Shown here piece after piece: positions 14,915 to 23,617 of a stretch of 64,000 bases of DNA. The stretch is from Neolewinella antarctica (lineage in GTDB: Bacteria; Bacteroidota; Bacteroidia; Chitinophagales; Saprospiraceae): the NCBI RefSeq assembly GCF_011927835.1, contig NZ_JAATJH010000002.1, forward strand, positions 310,001 through 374,000, written 5' to 3'. The position numbers and the translations under genes are program-made. Below the pieces are notes generated by a model. That model did no database searches. It worked only from the letters and a program-made list of their open reading frames with translations, and was not told where the DNA came from. Within the stretch, counting starts at the first letter, position 1. Each line of letters begins with the position of its first letter.

Positions 14915-15022
14915 GCTCTTCACGGCGGCGCGTGGATTGACTACCAATTGGATCAGTTGGGGGCGCAGTATGCTTGGCACGGGCGGCATCATTTGGGCCA
15001 TTTGGAGATTATTAGGGGGTAG
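14915..15022 (+). pseudogene. Diverged duplicate of the 3' end of yfiT
   Basis: Reads ALHGGAWIDYQLDQLGAQYA, WHGRHHLGHLEIIRG and stop, matching the end of the upstream yfiT product almost residue for residue. There is no start or upstream domain. At the DNA level it is clearly related but not identical to 14522-14637. Confidence 0.85.
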
Positions 15023-15027
15023 GAAAT

Positions 15028-15133
15028 TAGGCGGTAGGCGGTAGGCAGTAGGAAGAAAGGCGGTAGGCAGTAGCCTCCAACGTGCGGATGCCCTACTGCC
15101 TACTGACTACTGACTACTGCCTACCGCCTTTCT
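15028..15133. repeat. Heptanucleotide repeat array in inverted arrangement (TAGGCGG/TAGGCAG)
   Basis: Left side: repeated TAGGCGG and TAGGCAG units, 15028-15073. Right side: their complement CTACTGC, CTACTGA, CTACCGC, 15093-15133. The two halves could fold into a long hairpin. It lies in the 173-bp gap upstream of the next gene. Confidence 0.8.
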
Positions 15134-15195
15134 ACCCACCACCTATTCCTTCCCTATCTTTAGACACTTCAGCTGACCCCGCCAACATTCTTCTA

Positions 15196-16812
15196 ATGTT
15201 CAAAAAACTTAGCTTTTTCACCTGCCTAGCCTTGCTTCTGCCCGTCTTCCCCGGCACCGGCGTCCGCGCCCAACAGGCGGAAAACATGACTTTTTTGGGG
15301 AGCTGGGATGACCAGACGCTCGAGCGGTACAGCGACCTCTGGGGCTACGCCGCCGGCGGAAAAGAGTACGCCCTACTAGGTTCGGCTTCCCTCGTGCATA
15401 TTCTGGACGTAACCGACCCCGCCAACATTACGGAACTGCACCGGCTGAACAGCTACGAGAATTCGTCGACGATCTGGCGGGACATCAAGGTGTACGGCGA
15501 TTATGCTTACTGCGTGACCGACCGCGCAAACGAAGGGCTACAAATAATCGATCTGCGTGACATAGAAAACACGCGGAGCGAAGATATGATCGTGTACAGC
15601 AGCACCGCGTTTTTCGCCCAGGCGCATAACTTATTCATCGACGAGACGACCGACCCCGTCCGGCTGTACGCATTCGGGACGGACAGCACGCGTAATGGAT
15701 ATATTGCATTAAGCCTGGCCGACCCGATCAACCCGGTAATGATCGGCAACGTAGACCTATCCAACAATGGCGGATATATTCACGATGGCTACGCCATTAA
15801 CGACACGCTTTACGCCAACAGCGAGGCGCGGGGCATGTACGTGTACGACGTGTCGCAGCCCGATACCGCCGTCGAACTCGGTCTGCTCAGCAACTACGTG
15901 GAGGCCGGCTACAACCATAGCGTTTGGCGGACGCCCGACGGCACCCACGCGGTCATGTGCGACGAGACGCCGGACCGGGGCGTCAAGATTGTCAACGTAG
16001 AAAATCCGCTGGATATGGAGGTCGTCGGCCTGTTCCGGTCGACGCTTAGTGACCCGACGAGTGACAGAAGCCTGGCCCACAACCCTTACGTACTGGACGA
16101 CGACCGCGTCGTGATGAGTTATTACGGCGACGGTATTCAGGTGTGGGACATCTCCGATAAAGAGAACCCCACCCGGCTGGGGTATTACGATACTACGCCC
16201 AAAACCACGGCGTACGGCAACGGCGTTTGGGGCGCTTACCCCTACTTACCGTCCGGCAACATTATCGGTAGCGACATACTTAATGGCCTGTTCGTGGTCG
16301 CCCTCGACGGGGCATTACCCGTTACGTACACGAACTGGTCGGTGACGGGCGACGGTAAAAATGCTATGCTGGACTGGTCCGTCGCCGCCGAGGTGAACAA
16401 CGCCGGCTGGTCGGTGGAGCACGCGCTGGAGGGGGGCACGTTCGCCGAGATCGCTTTTGTCGCTGCCGGTGAGCGCGAAAATCATTTCCTGCACGAAGCC
16501 CCCGGCCCGGGCGTGCATTATTACCGCCTGCGGCAAATGGACCTCGACGGGGTGGCGCACCTGAGTGAGGTGCGGACGGTTGAATTCGCCGGGCTTGCGA
16601 GTGCCATCACGGTATTCCCGAATCCCGCGCGGGTGGGGCAGACGGTAGCGCTGGAGGGCGCGGACGCGGGTGCCGGGTGGAGTTTGTGGACGGTGGGTGG
16701 GCAGCTGGTGCGGCGTGGCGTGGGGGCTCGTTTGCGGGTGGACGTGCCGGCGGGGGCTTACTATTTGCGGGTAGGAGAGGAGGTTGTCGGAGGGGTAGTT
16801 TTTCTGGACTAG
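15196..16812 (+). CDS. Choice-of-anchor B family (LVIVD-repeat) secreted protein with T9SS sorting domain
   Basis: 538 residues. Start at ATG 15196 gives a signal peptide (KKLSFFTCLALLLPVFPGTGVRA). Residues about 30-390 contain repeated beta-propeller-like motifs of the LVIVD type (YALLGSASLVHILDVTDPAN, GLQIIDLRDIENT, GIQVWDISDKENPTRLG), typical of choice-of-anchor B proteins. A short FN3-like piece (WSVTGDGKNAMLDWSVAAEVNNAGWSVE) precedes the C-terminal type IX sorting domain that starts VFPNPARVGQ and ends GVVFLD. The protein is therefore exported across the outer membrane and probably surface-bound or released. The sorting domain contains a copy of the GC-rich repeat read as GADAGAG. A TATCTTTA box lies at about 15152. 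Confidence 0.88.
   Translation: MFKKLSFFTCLALLLPVFPGTGVRAQQAENMTFLGSWDDQTLERYSDLWGYAAGGKEYALLGSASLVHILDVTDPANITELHRLNSYENSSTIWRDIKVYGDYAYCVTDRANEGLQIIDLRDIENTRSEDMIVYSSTAFFAQAHNLFIDETTDPVRLYAFGTDSTRNGYIALSLADPINPVMIGNVDLSNNGGYIHDGYAINDTLYANSEARGMYVYDVSQPDTAVELGLLSNYVEAGYNHSVWRTPDGTHAVMCDETPDRGVKIVNVENPLDMEVVGLFRSTLSDPTSDRSLAHNPYVLDDDRVVMSYYGDGIQVWDISDKENPTRLGYYDTTPKTTAYGNGVWGAYPYLPSGNIIGSDILNGLFVVALDGALPVTYTNWSVTGDGKNAMLDWSVAAEVNNAGWSVEHALEGGTFAEIAFVAAGERENHFLHEAPGPGVHYYRLRQMDLDGVAHLSEVRTVEFAGLASAITVFPNPARVGQTVALEGADAGAGWSLWTVGGQLVRRGVGARLRVDVPAGAYYLRVGEEVVGGVVFLD
16657..16677 (+). repeat. GC-rich 18-mer dispersed repeat, copy 6 (inside a T9SS domain)
   Basis: GGCGCGGACGCGGGTGCCGGG, one mismatch in the 18-mer; translated as GADAGAG. 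Confidence 0.65.
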
Positions 16813-17067
16813 CGTTTGCGAACTACGTGCGGTGGTGGTTTAGTCCGCGCCCCGTAAGCGGTCGAGCAGCTGGCATAATTGCGCCGGGTTTTTGATGGCC
16901 AAGTTCAAAGTGGGCTCACTTAATAATGGTCCTGTCGCTCAAGAAAACGCCGTGCCGATTTGTTCCCTCATTTCGTGGCTGGGTTACTGGTAGTTACGGT
17001 AATGCTTACCGGCGGTCGCTATTCCGCCGTCCGTGCCGCATCTTCACTCCCGCGCTAATCCCTGACC

Positions 17068-18540
17068 ATGAACCAATCGACCAACCGCATCTCCCTCGTA
17101 TGCGGCCCGGCCCTCTTCGTCCTCATCCTACTGTTTTTCCAACCGCCGGGGATGTCCGACCAGGCGAATGCCGTTTTAGCCTGTACGGCCTGGATCGCCA
17201 CCTGGTGGATCTTCGAAACCCTGCCCATCAGCGTAACGGCCCTGCTCCCCCTGGTAATTTTCCCGTTATCGGGCGCTTTAGATATTCAGACAACCGCCGC
17301 CTCCTTCGGCCACAAATACATTTTCCTGTACCTGGGCGGCTTCGTCCTGGCCATCGCCATCGAGCGGTGGAATCTCCACAAGCGCATAGCTCTGAACATC
17401 ATCAACGTGATGGGCACCAGTATTCCACAAATCATCCTGGGGTTTATGGTGGCTACGGCGGCGCTGTCCATGTGGATATCGAACACGGCCACTTCGGTCA
17501 TGATGCTACCGATCGGCATGGCCATCGTCAGCCAACTCAACGACAACCCGGCGACCGTTGCGGACGAGAACAAGCTATTCGGCAAATCACTAATGCTGGC
17601 CATCGCCTACGCCGCCTCGATCGGTGGCATCGCCTCCCTCATCGGCACGCCACCCAATCTCGTGCTGGCGGGCGTAGTCGAGGAATTATACGGCATTGAA
17701 ATCTCCTTTTTACAGTGGATGAAGTTCGGTTTGCCCATTTCAATCATTCTACTCGCCTGCTGTTGGGTCTACCTGACTAAAATAGCGTTCCGGTTCAAGC
17801 AAGCGGAGTTCCCCGGCGGCCGGTCGGAGATACAGCGGTTGTTGCGGCAACTCGGTCCGATGGGGCACGAAGAAAAGATAGTACTGGTCGTCTTCATCAC
17901 TACGGCCCTCCTCTGGATTCTTCGCTCCCTGGTCCTCACGCGTTTTCTACCCGCGTTGGACGACACGATCATCGCCGTGACGAGCGCCATCATCCTATTC
18001 CTCCTTCCCGCCCGGGGCGGTGAGCGCAAGCTCGTCACCTGGGAGGAGGCCGTCAAATTACCCTGGGGCATTATCCTGCTCTTCGGCGGTGGCCTGGCCC
18101 TGGCCAGCGGGTTTCAGGAATCTGGCTTAGCGGAATGGATCGCGACCCAACTCACGCTCCTACAAGGTGTCAGTTTGGCTATTTTACTGCTGATCATCAT
18201 CACCTCGGTCAATTTTCTCACCGAGATCACTTCCAACCTGGCGACCACCGCCATGCTCTTACCCGTGCTGGCGCCGATGGCCTTGTCCCTTGGTTTTCAT
18301 CCCTATATTTTGCTAGTCGCCGCCACCGTTGCCGCCTCCTGCGCCTTCATGCTGCCCGTCGCCACGCCGCCCAACGCGGTGGTATTCGGCTCCGGTTATT
18401 TGCGGATTCCGGACATGGTGCGGAATGGGGTTTGGATGAATCTTTTTTCTGTTTTGGTGGTGTTGTTGGCGGTGTATTATTTCTTGCCTGTCGTTTGGGG
18501 GTTTGATCCGTTTGTTTATCCGGTGGGATGGGGTGGTTGA
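17068..18540 (+). CDS. SLC13/DASS family anion transporter
   Basis: 490 residues, about 11-12 membrane segments. It belongs to the divalent anion:sodium symporters that carry dicarboxylates, phosphate or sulfate. The two SNT-type motifs that hold substrate and sodium are visible as MWISNTATSVMMLPIG (about residues 130-145) and LTEITSNLATTAMLLPVLAP (about 387-406), and the ATPPNAVVFGSGY stretch near the C-terminus is characteristic. Length matches the family. A sulfate role would fit with the nearby sulfate reduction genes but they are 7 kb away with unrelated genes between, so the substrate remains open. The 255 bp upstream contain a small hairpin (17008-17028) and no recognised promoter. Confidence 0.9.
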   Translation: MNQSTNRISLVCGPALFVLILLFFQPPGMSDQANAVLACTAWIATWWIFETLPISVTALLPLVIFPLSGALDIQTTAASFGHKYIFLYLGGFVLAIAIERWNLHKRIALNIINVMGTSIPQIILGFMVATAALSMWISNTATSVMMLPIGMAIVSQLNDNPATVADENKLFGKSLMLAIAYAASIGGIASLIGTPPNLVLAGVVEELYGIEISFLQWMKFGLPISIILLACCWVYLTKIAFRFKQAEFPGGRSEIQRLLRQLGPMGHEEKIVLVVFITTALLWILRSLVLTRFLPALDDTIIAVTSAIILFLLPARGGERKLVTWEEAVKLPWGIILLFGGGLALASGFQESGLAEWIATQLTLLQGVSLAILLLIIITSVNFLTEITSNLATTAMLLPVLAPMALSLGFHPYILLVAATVAASCAFMLPVATPPNAVVFGSGYLRIPDMVRNGVWMNLFSVLVVLLAVYYFLPVVWGFDPFVYPVGWGG

Positions 18541-18561
18541 TCTGCTGGAGTAGGGGAGTGA

Positions 18562-18581
18562 GGCGCGGTCGCGGGTGCAGA
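18562..18581 (+). repeat. GC-rich 18-mer dispersed repeat, copy 7 (exact)
   Basis: Exact copy between the convergent transporter and DUF4249 genes. Confidence 0.85.
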
Positions 18582-18696
18582 GTTTATTAGTAGAATTGTT
18601 TTCCCATCCATTTCGGCCAAACCTGACGATTCACACCACTTGAGGAAGAACTATTTTGTACCTTACAGTAGACCAGTAGTATGGTCTCCGATACCT

Positions 18697-19551
18697 CTAT
18701 TCTAAGCGAATCAATTGTCGTTTTTCGTGGAAGTAGGACAGGAGGCCGAATCCACCCTCCAGGTTACTTATATCCTTGATCTCCGTTAGAGGAAGCTCCG
18801 AAGCCCCCAGTGGTATGCGGATCAAGGCTGCTTCCGCTTCCAAGTATTGAGTCAACTCCTCGCTGTAACGATAGGCCACAAATTGTAGTCCGCTCAGGGA
18901 GATGGTTGTCGGTTGAGGTACTTCGGGAGGTGTTAGTTGACGCGTAATCTTTACGGAAAATGTATCTAGCAGGGCTGAATCAGGCCTATCGATCATACGG
19001 AGTTTGAAGCCTGGGAAAAAGCTATCTACAGCCTCATCAATTTCAAAGTAGATCCAATCTTCCCCAATCGAGTAGTAGCCTAGTTGAAAATTTGCGTCGG
19101 ATACCTTCTCGTTAATTTTGAAAGAAAGTGTAGAATTGGACCTTGAGATCGTATCTATTATACGATCGGCCCCTAATTCTAAGGGGGGTATCGTAATTTC
19201 ACCCTCAATGGAGGGGTAGGCCGGGTGAGACACTTTTAAAGTATATTTAATGTCTGGCAGAAGAGCGTATTCGTTGGTCCCTACGTACAAATCATTCTCA
19301 AACGTAAGGCTATCTACTATCCGCTCATTAACATATATGAGAACAGTTGCATCCATCAATGCAATAAGTTGACCGGCTTCCGTTACTCCTAAGCTATTGC
19401 CAACAAAGACCTGGTGAGGTTTCCCAATAGACCAAATTGCGTAAACAGTCATTTTCTTCTCCGTTGGCAATTCAAAATTGATCTCTTGCCTAATAACGGA
19501 GCAACCGTAAAATCCTAATCCACAAAAGATAGCGACCCAGTACCGATTCAT
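18697..19551 (-). CDS. DUF4249 family lipoprotein, partner of the TonB receptor
   Basis: 284 residues. The N-terminus MNRYWVAIFCGLGFYGC has a short hydrophobic core and a lipobox-like cysteine, so it is probably an outer-membrane lipoprotein. The body is beta-rich with the DUF4249 pattern: an early VYAIWSIGKPHQVFVGNSLG strand pair, ATVLIYVNE, YTLKVSHPAYPSIEGEITIP and a C-terminal LEGGFGLLSYFHEKRQ. DUF4249 genes in Bacteroidota are nearly always found next to a TonB-dependent receptor, as here with a 3-bp gap, and are assumed to help in ligand capture; the ligand is unknown. Base composition is more AT-rich than flanking genes. Confidence 0.85.
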   Translation of the reverse strand: MNRYWVAIFCGLGFYGCSVIRQEINFELPTEKKMTVYAIWSIGKPHQVFVGNSLGVTEAGQLIALMDATVLIYVNERIVDSLTFENDLYVGTNEYALLPDIKYTLKVSHPAYPSIEGEITIPPLELGADRIIDTISRSNSTLSFKINEKVSDANFQLGYYSIGEDWIYFEIDEAVDSFFPGFKLRMIDRPDSALLDTFSVKITRQLTPPEVPQPTTISLSGLQFVAYRYSEELTQYLEAEAALIRIPLGASELPLTEIKDISNLEGGFGLLSYFHEKRQLIRLE

Positions 19552-19554
19552 AAT

Positions 19555-21957
19555 CTAGTAATTAAATGATTTACTGAAGGCCACGTACGGGAGCAAGCCA
19601 AATACACCGTTACCCAGCGTCCTTCGTTCTGGCTGATTAATGGGAAACTTTGTATCCTGCCTGGGTATGATCACCGAACCGAATGTGAGGTCGGTTGGGT
19701 TAATTCTGTTATAGACATTGTACACACCTGCACTCAGCGTATTGTTATTTCCTCTTTTGCCCGACCAATGACGATCCAAAGCCAGATCGAGCCGGTGTAC
19801 TGCTGGAAACCGTGCATTATTCACGTTACGGAAGACTGGAACGTTCCTTGACAATCCTAGCCCTGGAATTGTCGCAACGGGTGCCGTGTAGGCGATCCCG
19901 GATTGGTAAAGGAGCTGCATGTTTAGGCTCCATTTGTTCGCGGCGAAAGATTGACTTAACCAAAGATTTGCGGAGTGCCTACGGTCGAACCGTGGTGAAA
20001 ACCACGTATTATTAGCAACATCCGAGAATCGGACGCTGGACTTTGCCAGCGTATAATTAAGGCCGACGTTCGTAGCGCTGTGCTCATACTCAAGACTTGT
20101 TTCTACCCCGTAATTTTCGCCCTCGCCACCGGTAAGGCAGCAAACTGGACTCGTAGATTGATTGTCTTCGCGTAATACGGCCGTCAAATCTTCGGTTGCC
20201 GTTCGGAAGAGTTGATTTGCCTTGCGGTAATACAAAGCCTGTAAGACTGTCCAACGTGGACTAATTTGAGACTGCCAACCAACTTCTACACGATCGGCAA
20301 TTTGCGCCGGGGCCTGTTGCGAAGACGGAAGCCAAGTATTGAGCTGCCAGGCTCCCCCGAAGGCAGGAAGCGCGTGTTCAAATTGCGCTACCCGTTCCAG
20401 AGAAAATCGCAGTAGTAATGCTTCGGATGCTTGGTGACTGAGCTGTAAATACCCGGTCGGAATAATTGTGGAGTAGTTGTTTACCCGGTAGCCATGTACC
20501 TTGCCCGAAGCTTTCAAACGCGTCCGACTACCCATACTATAATCCGCAGAAAAAAACGCATCGATTCTTTGGGCGGAAGTTTCCGAAAAAAGTTCCGGAA
20601 CGATATTTTCTGCTTCCAATAATTCAATGGGATTGAATAATTGTATTTTGGCGTTGATTCCTCCAATGAGGTTAATTACTTTATTTTGATAACTTTGATT
20701 TGCGCGCAAGCCAACATCCTGAAGGTTTCCCTGAAATGTGAAGCTAGCTTGATCGGTAGGATATTGTTCCGTATTTTTGATGCTGTAATTGTAACTAGCA
20801 AAATATGCTTGGAGATAAGTCTTACGCCCCCGCTCCTTGATTTCATAAGTGATCGAAGTCCCCAAGTTTGACCATTTAGTTGCGTCACTCTCCCGTACGG
20901 TAACAAATTCGTTGTTTCTCGCCGTGGTTGTAGTTGTAGCAAAGAATGCCTCATCGTGCGTATAGAAGGCACGTAGTAAAAGGTCATTTTTCGTACTGCT
21001 TTTGTACCGGTAGGCTACGTTGATATCCCCCAACTCAATCAAGGTAGCGTTACTAACCGATTGGCGATCTACGAACGGGCTGAGAATACTGAGCGGAGAA
21101 CCCCGCAGGGCCACCTGAAGAGCAGTTTTGTCTTTAGCGCCCAGGGGGCGGTTTAAGTAAAACCCACTATTTATCGGACCTACATTAAATTCTGTAGCCT
21201 TCGCAAATAAATTAGGCTTTCTTGTGGTCGCATCGAGGAGTGCACTGATTCCACTTCCTTTCTCCACGGGAGCCGCCGTTTTATAAACCGTAAACGACTC
21301 CAGTACCGCTGCGTTGAATACGGAGAAAAGTGGCCCTACGTGAGTTTCGTTATACACTGGCACGCCATCCAGCAGGGTAAGGTTTTCACCGGGCAGTCCA
21401 CCCCTTACGTGCAACCTACTGCTTGCCTCACCACCACTTTCGACGCCGGCAATTCTGAGCGCCGCGCGTAGTGGATCCGCTTCTCCCAGGAGACGCGGTA
21501 CAGCGTTGATCTCGGTCTTGCTCAATTCGTTTGCCGCGGAAAAAGGATCCCTTCGCTGGGAGGTGACGGAAATGAGTGTAATGTTTTCATTTTTGGGTAA
21601 TAAGGTGATGTTGGCGGTAGCGGGGTTTTCACTCATTAAAACCGTATCCGGAAAATACCCGATGTGGCTAGTTATAAATTCGTCCCCTATCGCCCCTAAC
21701 AGGACCGCTACCCCTTGCTGATTGGAGACTCCCTTAATTTGAGAGGAATGGTTCCCTAGAAAGTAAACCTCGCTAATTGGCAACCCGGTTACGTAGTCGT
21801 TCACAACGACGGTAAGTTCCAGGGAATCTTGCGACCGCAACGGACAGGCAAAGACAACCGCCAGAAAGAACTGAAATAAATAAGCTGACCAGGATCTTCC
21901 TGGCCAGCTTATACTTGATAATTGTTGTATTACTATGATGTCGTAACGTTTAATCAT
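19555..21957 (-). CDS. TonB-dependent outer-membrane receptor with N-terminal carboxypeptidase-like domain
   Basis: 800 residues. After a signal sequence (to about residue 42) there is a carboxypeptidase-D-like regulatory domain (LTVVVNDYVTGLPISEVYFLG, residues about 48-130), then the plug with RLLGEADPLRAALRIAGVES and LHVRGGLPGENLTLLDGVPV, then a long beta barrel ending KSFNY with a terminal aromatic residue. It imports an unknown ligand using TonB energy. The CarboxypepD_reg plus plug arrangement is the general Bacteroidota form but the protein is not SusC-sized. It forms a two-gene unit with the DUF4249 lipoprotein downstream. Both genes are lower in GC than neighbours, consistent with horizontal arrival. 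Confidence 0.92.
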   Translation of the reverse strand: MIKRYDIIVIQQLSSISWPGRSWSAYLFQFFLAVVFACPLRSQDSLELTVVVNDYVTGLPISEVYFLGNHSSQIKGVSNQQGVAVLLGAIGDEFITSHIGYFPDTVLMSENPATANITLLPKNENITLISVTSQRRDPFSAANELSKTEINAVPRLLGEADPLRAALRIAGVESGGEASSRLHVRGGLPGENLTLLDGVPVYNETHVGPLFSVFNAAVLESFTVYKTAAPVEKGSGISALLDATTRKPNLFAKATEFNVGPINSGFYLNRPLGAKDKTALQVALRGSPLSILSPFVDRQSVSNATLIELGDINVAYRYKSSTKNDLLLRAFYTHDEAFFATTTTTARNNEFVTVRESDATKWSNLGTSITYEIKERGRKTYLQAYFASYNYSIKNTEQYPTDQASFTFQGNLQDVGLRANQSYQNKVINLIGGINAKIQLFNPIELLEAENIVPELFSETSAQRIDAFFSADYSMGSRTRLKASGKVHGYRVNNYSTIIPTGYLQLSHQASEALLLRFSLERVAQFEHALPAFGGAWQLNTWLPSSQQAPAQIADRVEVGWQSQISPRWTVLQALYYRKANQLFRTATEDLTAVLREDNQSTSPVCCLTGGEGENYGVETSLEYEHSATNVGLNYTLAKSSVRFSDVANNTWFSPRFDRRHSANLWLSQSFAANKWSLNMQLLYQSGIAYTAPVATIPGLGLSRNVPVFRNVNNARFPAVHRLDLALDRHWSGKRGNNNTLSAGVYNVYNRINPTDLTFGSVIIPRQDTKFPINQPERRTLGNGVFGLLPYVAFSKSFNY

Positions 21958-21997
21958 ACTCTATTTAAAAGGAATTGTAAGTTTTGTCGGCACAATC

Positions 21998-22186
21998 CTA
22001 CGGACAACAAGCAAACGTAATTGAGCCATTCTCTTCATCATCCCTGACGCCACTCGTAACGTAATCAAGTCGGTAGTTATTGATGGCTGTGGTGACTTCC
22101 GAAATGAAAGAACCTATAAAATTGGTTGAGGTGATAAAGGAATTCTGCTGAAATTAACGATTTTTACGGTAATCTATTTTCTGCAT
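21998..22186 (-). pseudogene. Possible small gene with an in-frame stop, upstream of the TonB receptor
   Basis: From ATG 22186 the frame reads MQKIDYRKNR, then TAA at 22156-22154, then 51 further codons with a protein-like composition (FQQNSFITSTNFIGSFISEV ... ENGSITFACCP) and TAG at 22000. Without the internal TAA it would encode 62 residues ending in a Cys-Cys-Pro. It could be a decayed small gene, a 51-codon gene with a non-standard start, or chance. It ends 41 bp before the receptor start. Confidence 0.3.
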
Positions 22187-22245
22187 GTGTCATTTCCAAA
22201 ACTGCCTTTCAGCTAAATAACTAACTTTACGTAACCAGACTTTGC

Positions 22246-22447
22246 CTCACAAACTACACTATTGGACATTTTCAAATCGGACGCTTGGAGGACTCAATAC
22301 CCTTCGCTACTCTTCAGTTTCGAGACGCTCCAAGATCCTTAAATAGGATTTTAGGACCTTGGAGCGTCCTCTGCCGTGAAGCCGAAGGCGAAATTGTTGA
22401 GGTCCTCCAAGCGTCCGGGGAAAATATCCAGTAGTGTGCTCACAAAC
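22246..22447. mobile_element. MITE-like 184-bp palindromic element flanked by 9-bp direct repeats
   Basis: The 9-mer CTCACAAAC is present at 22246-22254 and 22439-22447. Between them the two ends are inverted repeats (TACACTATTGGACATTTTC and, on the other strand, CACACTACTGGATATTTTC) and complementarity continues inward through GGACGCTTGGAGGAC and GACGCTCCAAG to an apex near 22342. No coding frame is inside. The rest of the 663-bp gap 21958-22620 holds the broken small gene at 21998 and nothing else recognisable. Confidence 0.75.
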
Positions 22448-22620
22448 ACAATATCGCAAGGGTATAACTAAGAGCTGCTTCGGCACAGTTGAAAAGAGCT
22501 TGTCTCTGCTTTGGTGTTTATGTAGCTGAAAACTATGCGCGACAGCAGTGAATAACTCAGTAGCGTAACGTTAGAAGCACTTCCGCTCGTTAGGAAATAA
22601 CTCACTCACCCCTCTCAAAA

Positions 22621-23478
22621 ATGCTAACCAACCTAAAAAAATACCACACCCAGTGCGCCACCGTCCAAAAAACCATGGACGTCCACCAACAAAAGATCCC
22701 CTACGGCCCCCACCCCCGCCAGTACGCCATCGTAGTCCAAAACCGCGACCCCGCCCTGCGCCAACCTAATAAATACGCCTTCTACTTCCACGGCGGCGCT
22801 TGGACCTTCGGCCAGCCCGAAACCTTCACCCCCGCCGCCATTCCCTGGCTGCGGATGGGCTTCACCGTCATCCTACCGAGCTACCGGCGGCCGCCTTTCG
22901 TGGGGCTCAACCGAATCGTGACGGATTGCTGGGCGGCGGTGAACCACTTCCGCCCGGCTTCTTCCGCAATAAACCGTGCACCGGCGACCGCGCCAACTAC
23001 CGAGCAACAAGCATTGACCGACCCCATCATTCACCTCGGCGGCATCAGTGCCGGTGCCCACCTAGCCGCCGTCCTAGCCACCCAACCCCAAAAATGGCTA
23101 GCCGCAGGATGGGGCAGCGCGCCCGAAAAAGCCCTCCTCTGCGCCGGACCGCTTTCCCTCGGCCACCTCCGCACCGGCCGCCTGTTCCTGCCCCGTTACG
23201 ACCACCTCGACCCCATCCAGCTCCTCCGGGCCCCGCGCTCCGACACGCCAATCGACTGGCAACTCCTCCACGGCACCAGCGACCCGGTAGTCGCTCCGGT
23301 ACATTCACAATTATTCCTCGAAAAACTACAATCCCTGGGCCACCAAGCAAACCTCCGTTACCTAAAAGGCGGCCGCCACCTCGACGCCGGCCGCTGGATG
23401 TTCGGCGAAACTGCTAGTGATACGGTAGCGAATTTCCTGGCCCAAAAACCTGCCCAAACTAGTACTCCGAGGAGGTAG
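22621..23478 (+). CDS. Alpha/beta hydrolase (BD-FAE/esterase-lipase-like)
   Basis: 285 residues. FYFHGGAWTFG at about residues 54-64 forms the oxyanion hole, GISAGAH carries the nucleophile Ser143, and a C-terminal GGRHLDAG supplies the His; the acid is probably in HGTSDPVVA. This is the carboxylesterase/BD-FAE arrangement and the enzyme is probably cytoplasmic as no signal peptide is seen. Natural substrate unknown. Between RPASSA and DPIIHLGG, just before the nucleophile elbow, a loop of about 20 residues (NRAPATAPTTEQQ) includes a GC-rich repeat copy read on the opposite strand, in frame. Convergent with the protease gene downstream; the 139-bp gap between them is GC-rich with short palindromes such as GAGCGTAGCGAGC. 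Confidence 0.85.
   Translation: MLTNLKKYHTQCATVQKTMDVHQQKIPYGPHPRQYAIVVQNRDPALRQPNKYAFYFHGGAWTFGQPETFTPAAIPWLRMGFTVILPSYRRPPFVGLNRIVTDCWAAVNHFRPASSAINRAPATAPTTEQQALTDPIIHLGGISAGAHLAAVLATQPQKWLAAGWGSAPEKALLCAGPLSLGHLRTGRLFLPRYDHLDPIQLLRAPRSDTPIDWQLLHGTSDPVVAPVHSQLFLEKLQSLGHQANLRYLKGGRHLDAGRWMFGETASDTVANFLAQKPAQTSTPRR
22974..22994 (-). repeat. GC-rich 18-mer dispersed repeat, copy 8 (inside the hydrolase)
   Basis: Minus strand reads GGCGCGGTCGCCGGTGCACGG, one mismatch in the 18-mer; translated from the plus strand as RAPATA. Confidence 0.75.
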
Positions 23479-23617
23479 CCTAAATAGCCTAGGGCACGAA
23501 GATTTGTTATACGTTGACGAGCGTAGCGAGCTGCCTTGTCTCCCCTCTACCTTCGGACCTCCGCAGGAAGCAGCGAAGCTAAAGGGGCCGGGGGAGAGGG
23601 CTCCGTCGCCTAAAACC

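Noticed and set aside
16860-17000. Short frames in the gap before the DASS gene (MAKFKVGSLNNG on plus, LNLAIKNPAQL on minus)
   Set aside because: About 30 codons each, no promoter or family; kept only as possible remnants.
16926-17699. 257-codon plus-strand frame overlapping the DASS transporter
   Set aside because: It is rich in Arg, Pro and His, has no motif and runs through the transporter in another frame; the transporter frame is clearly real.
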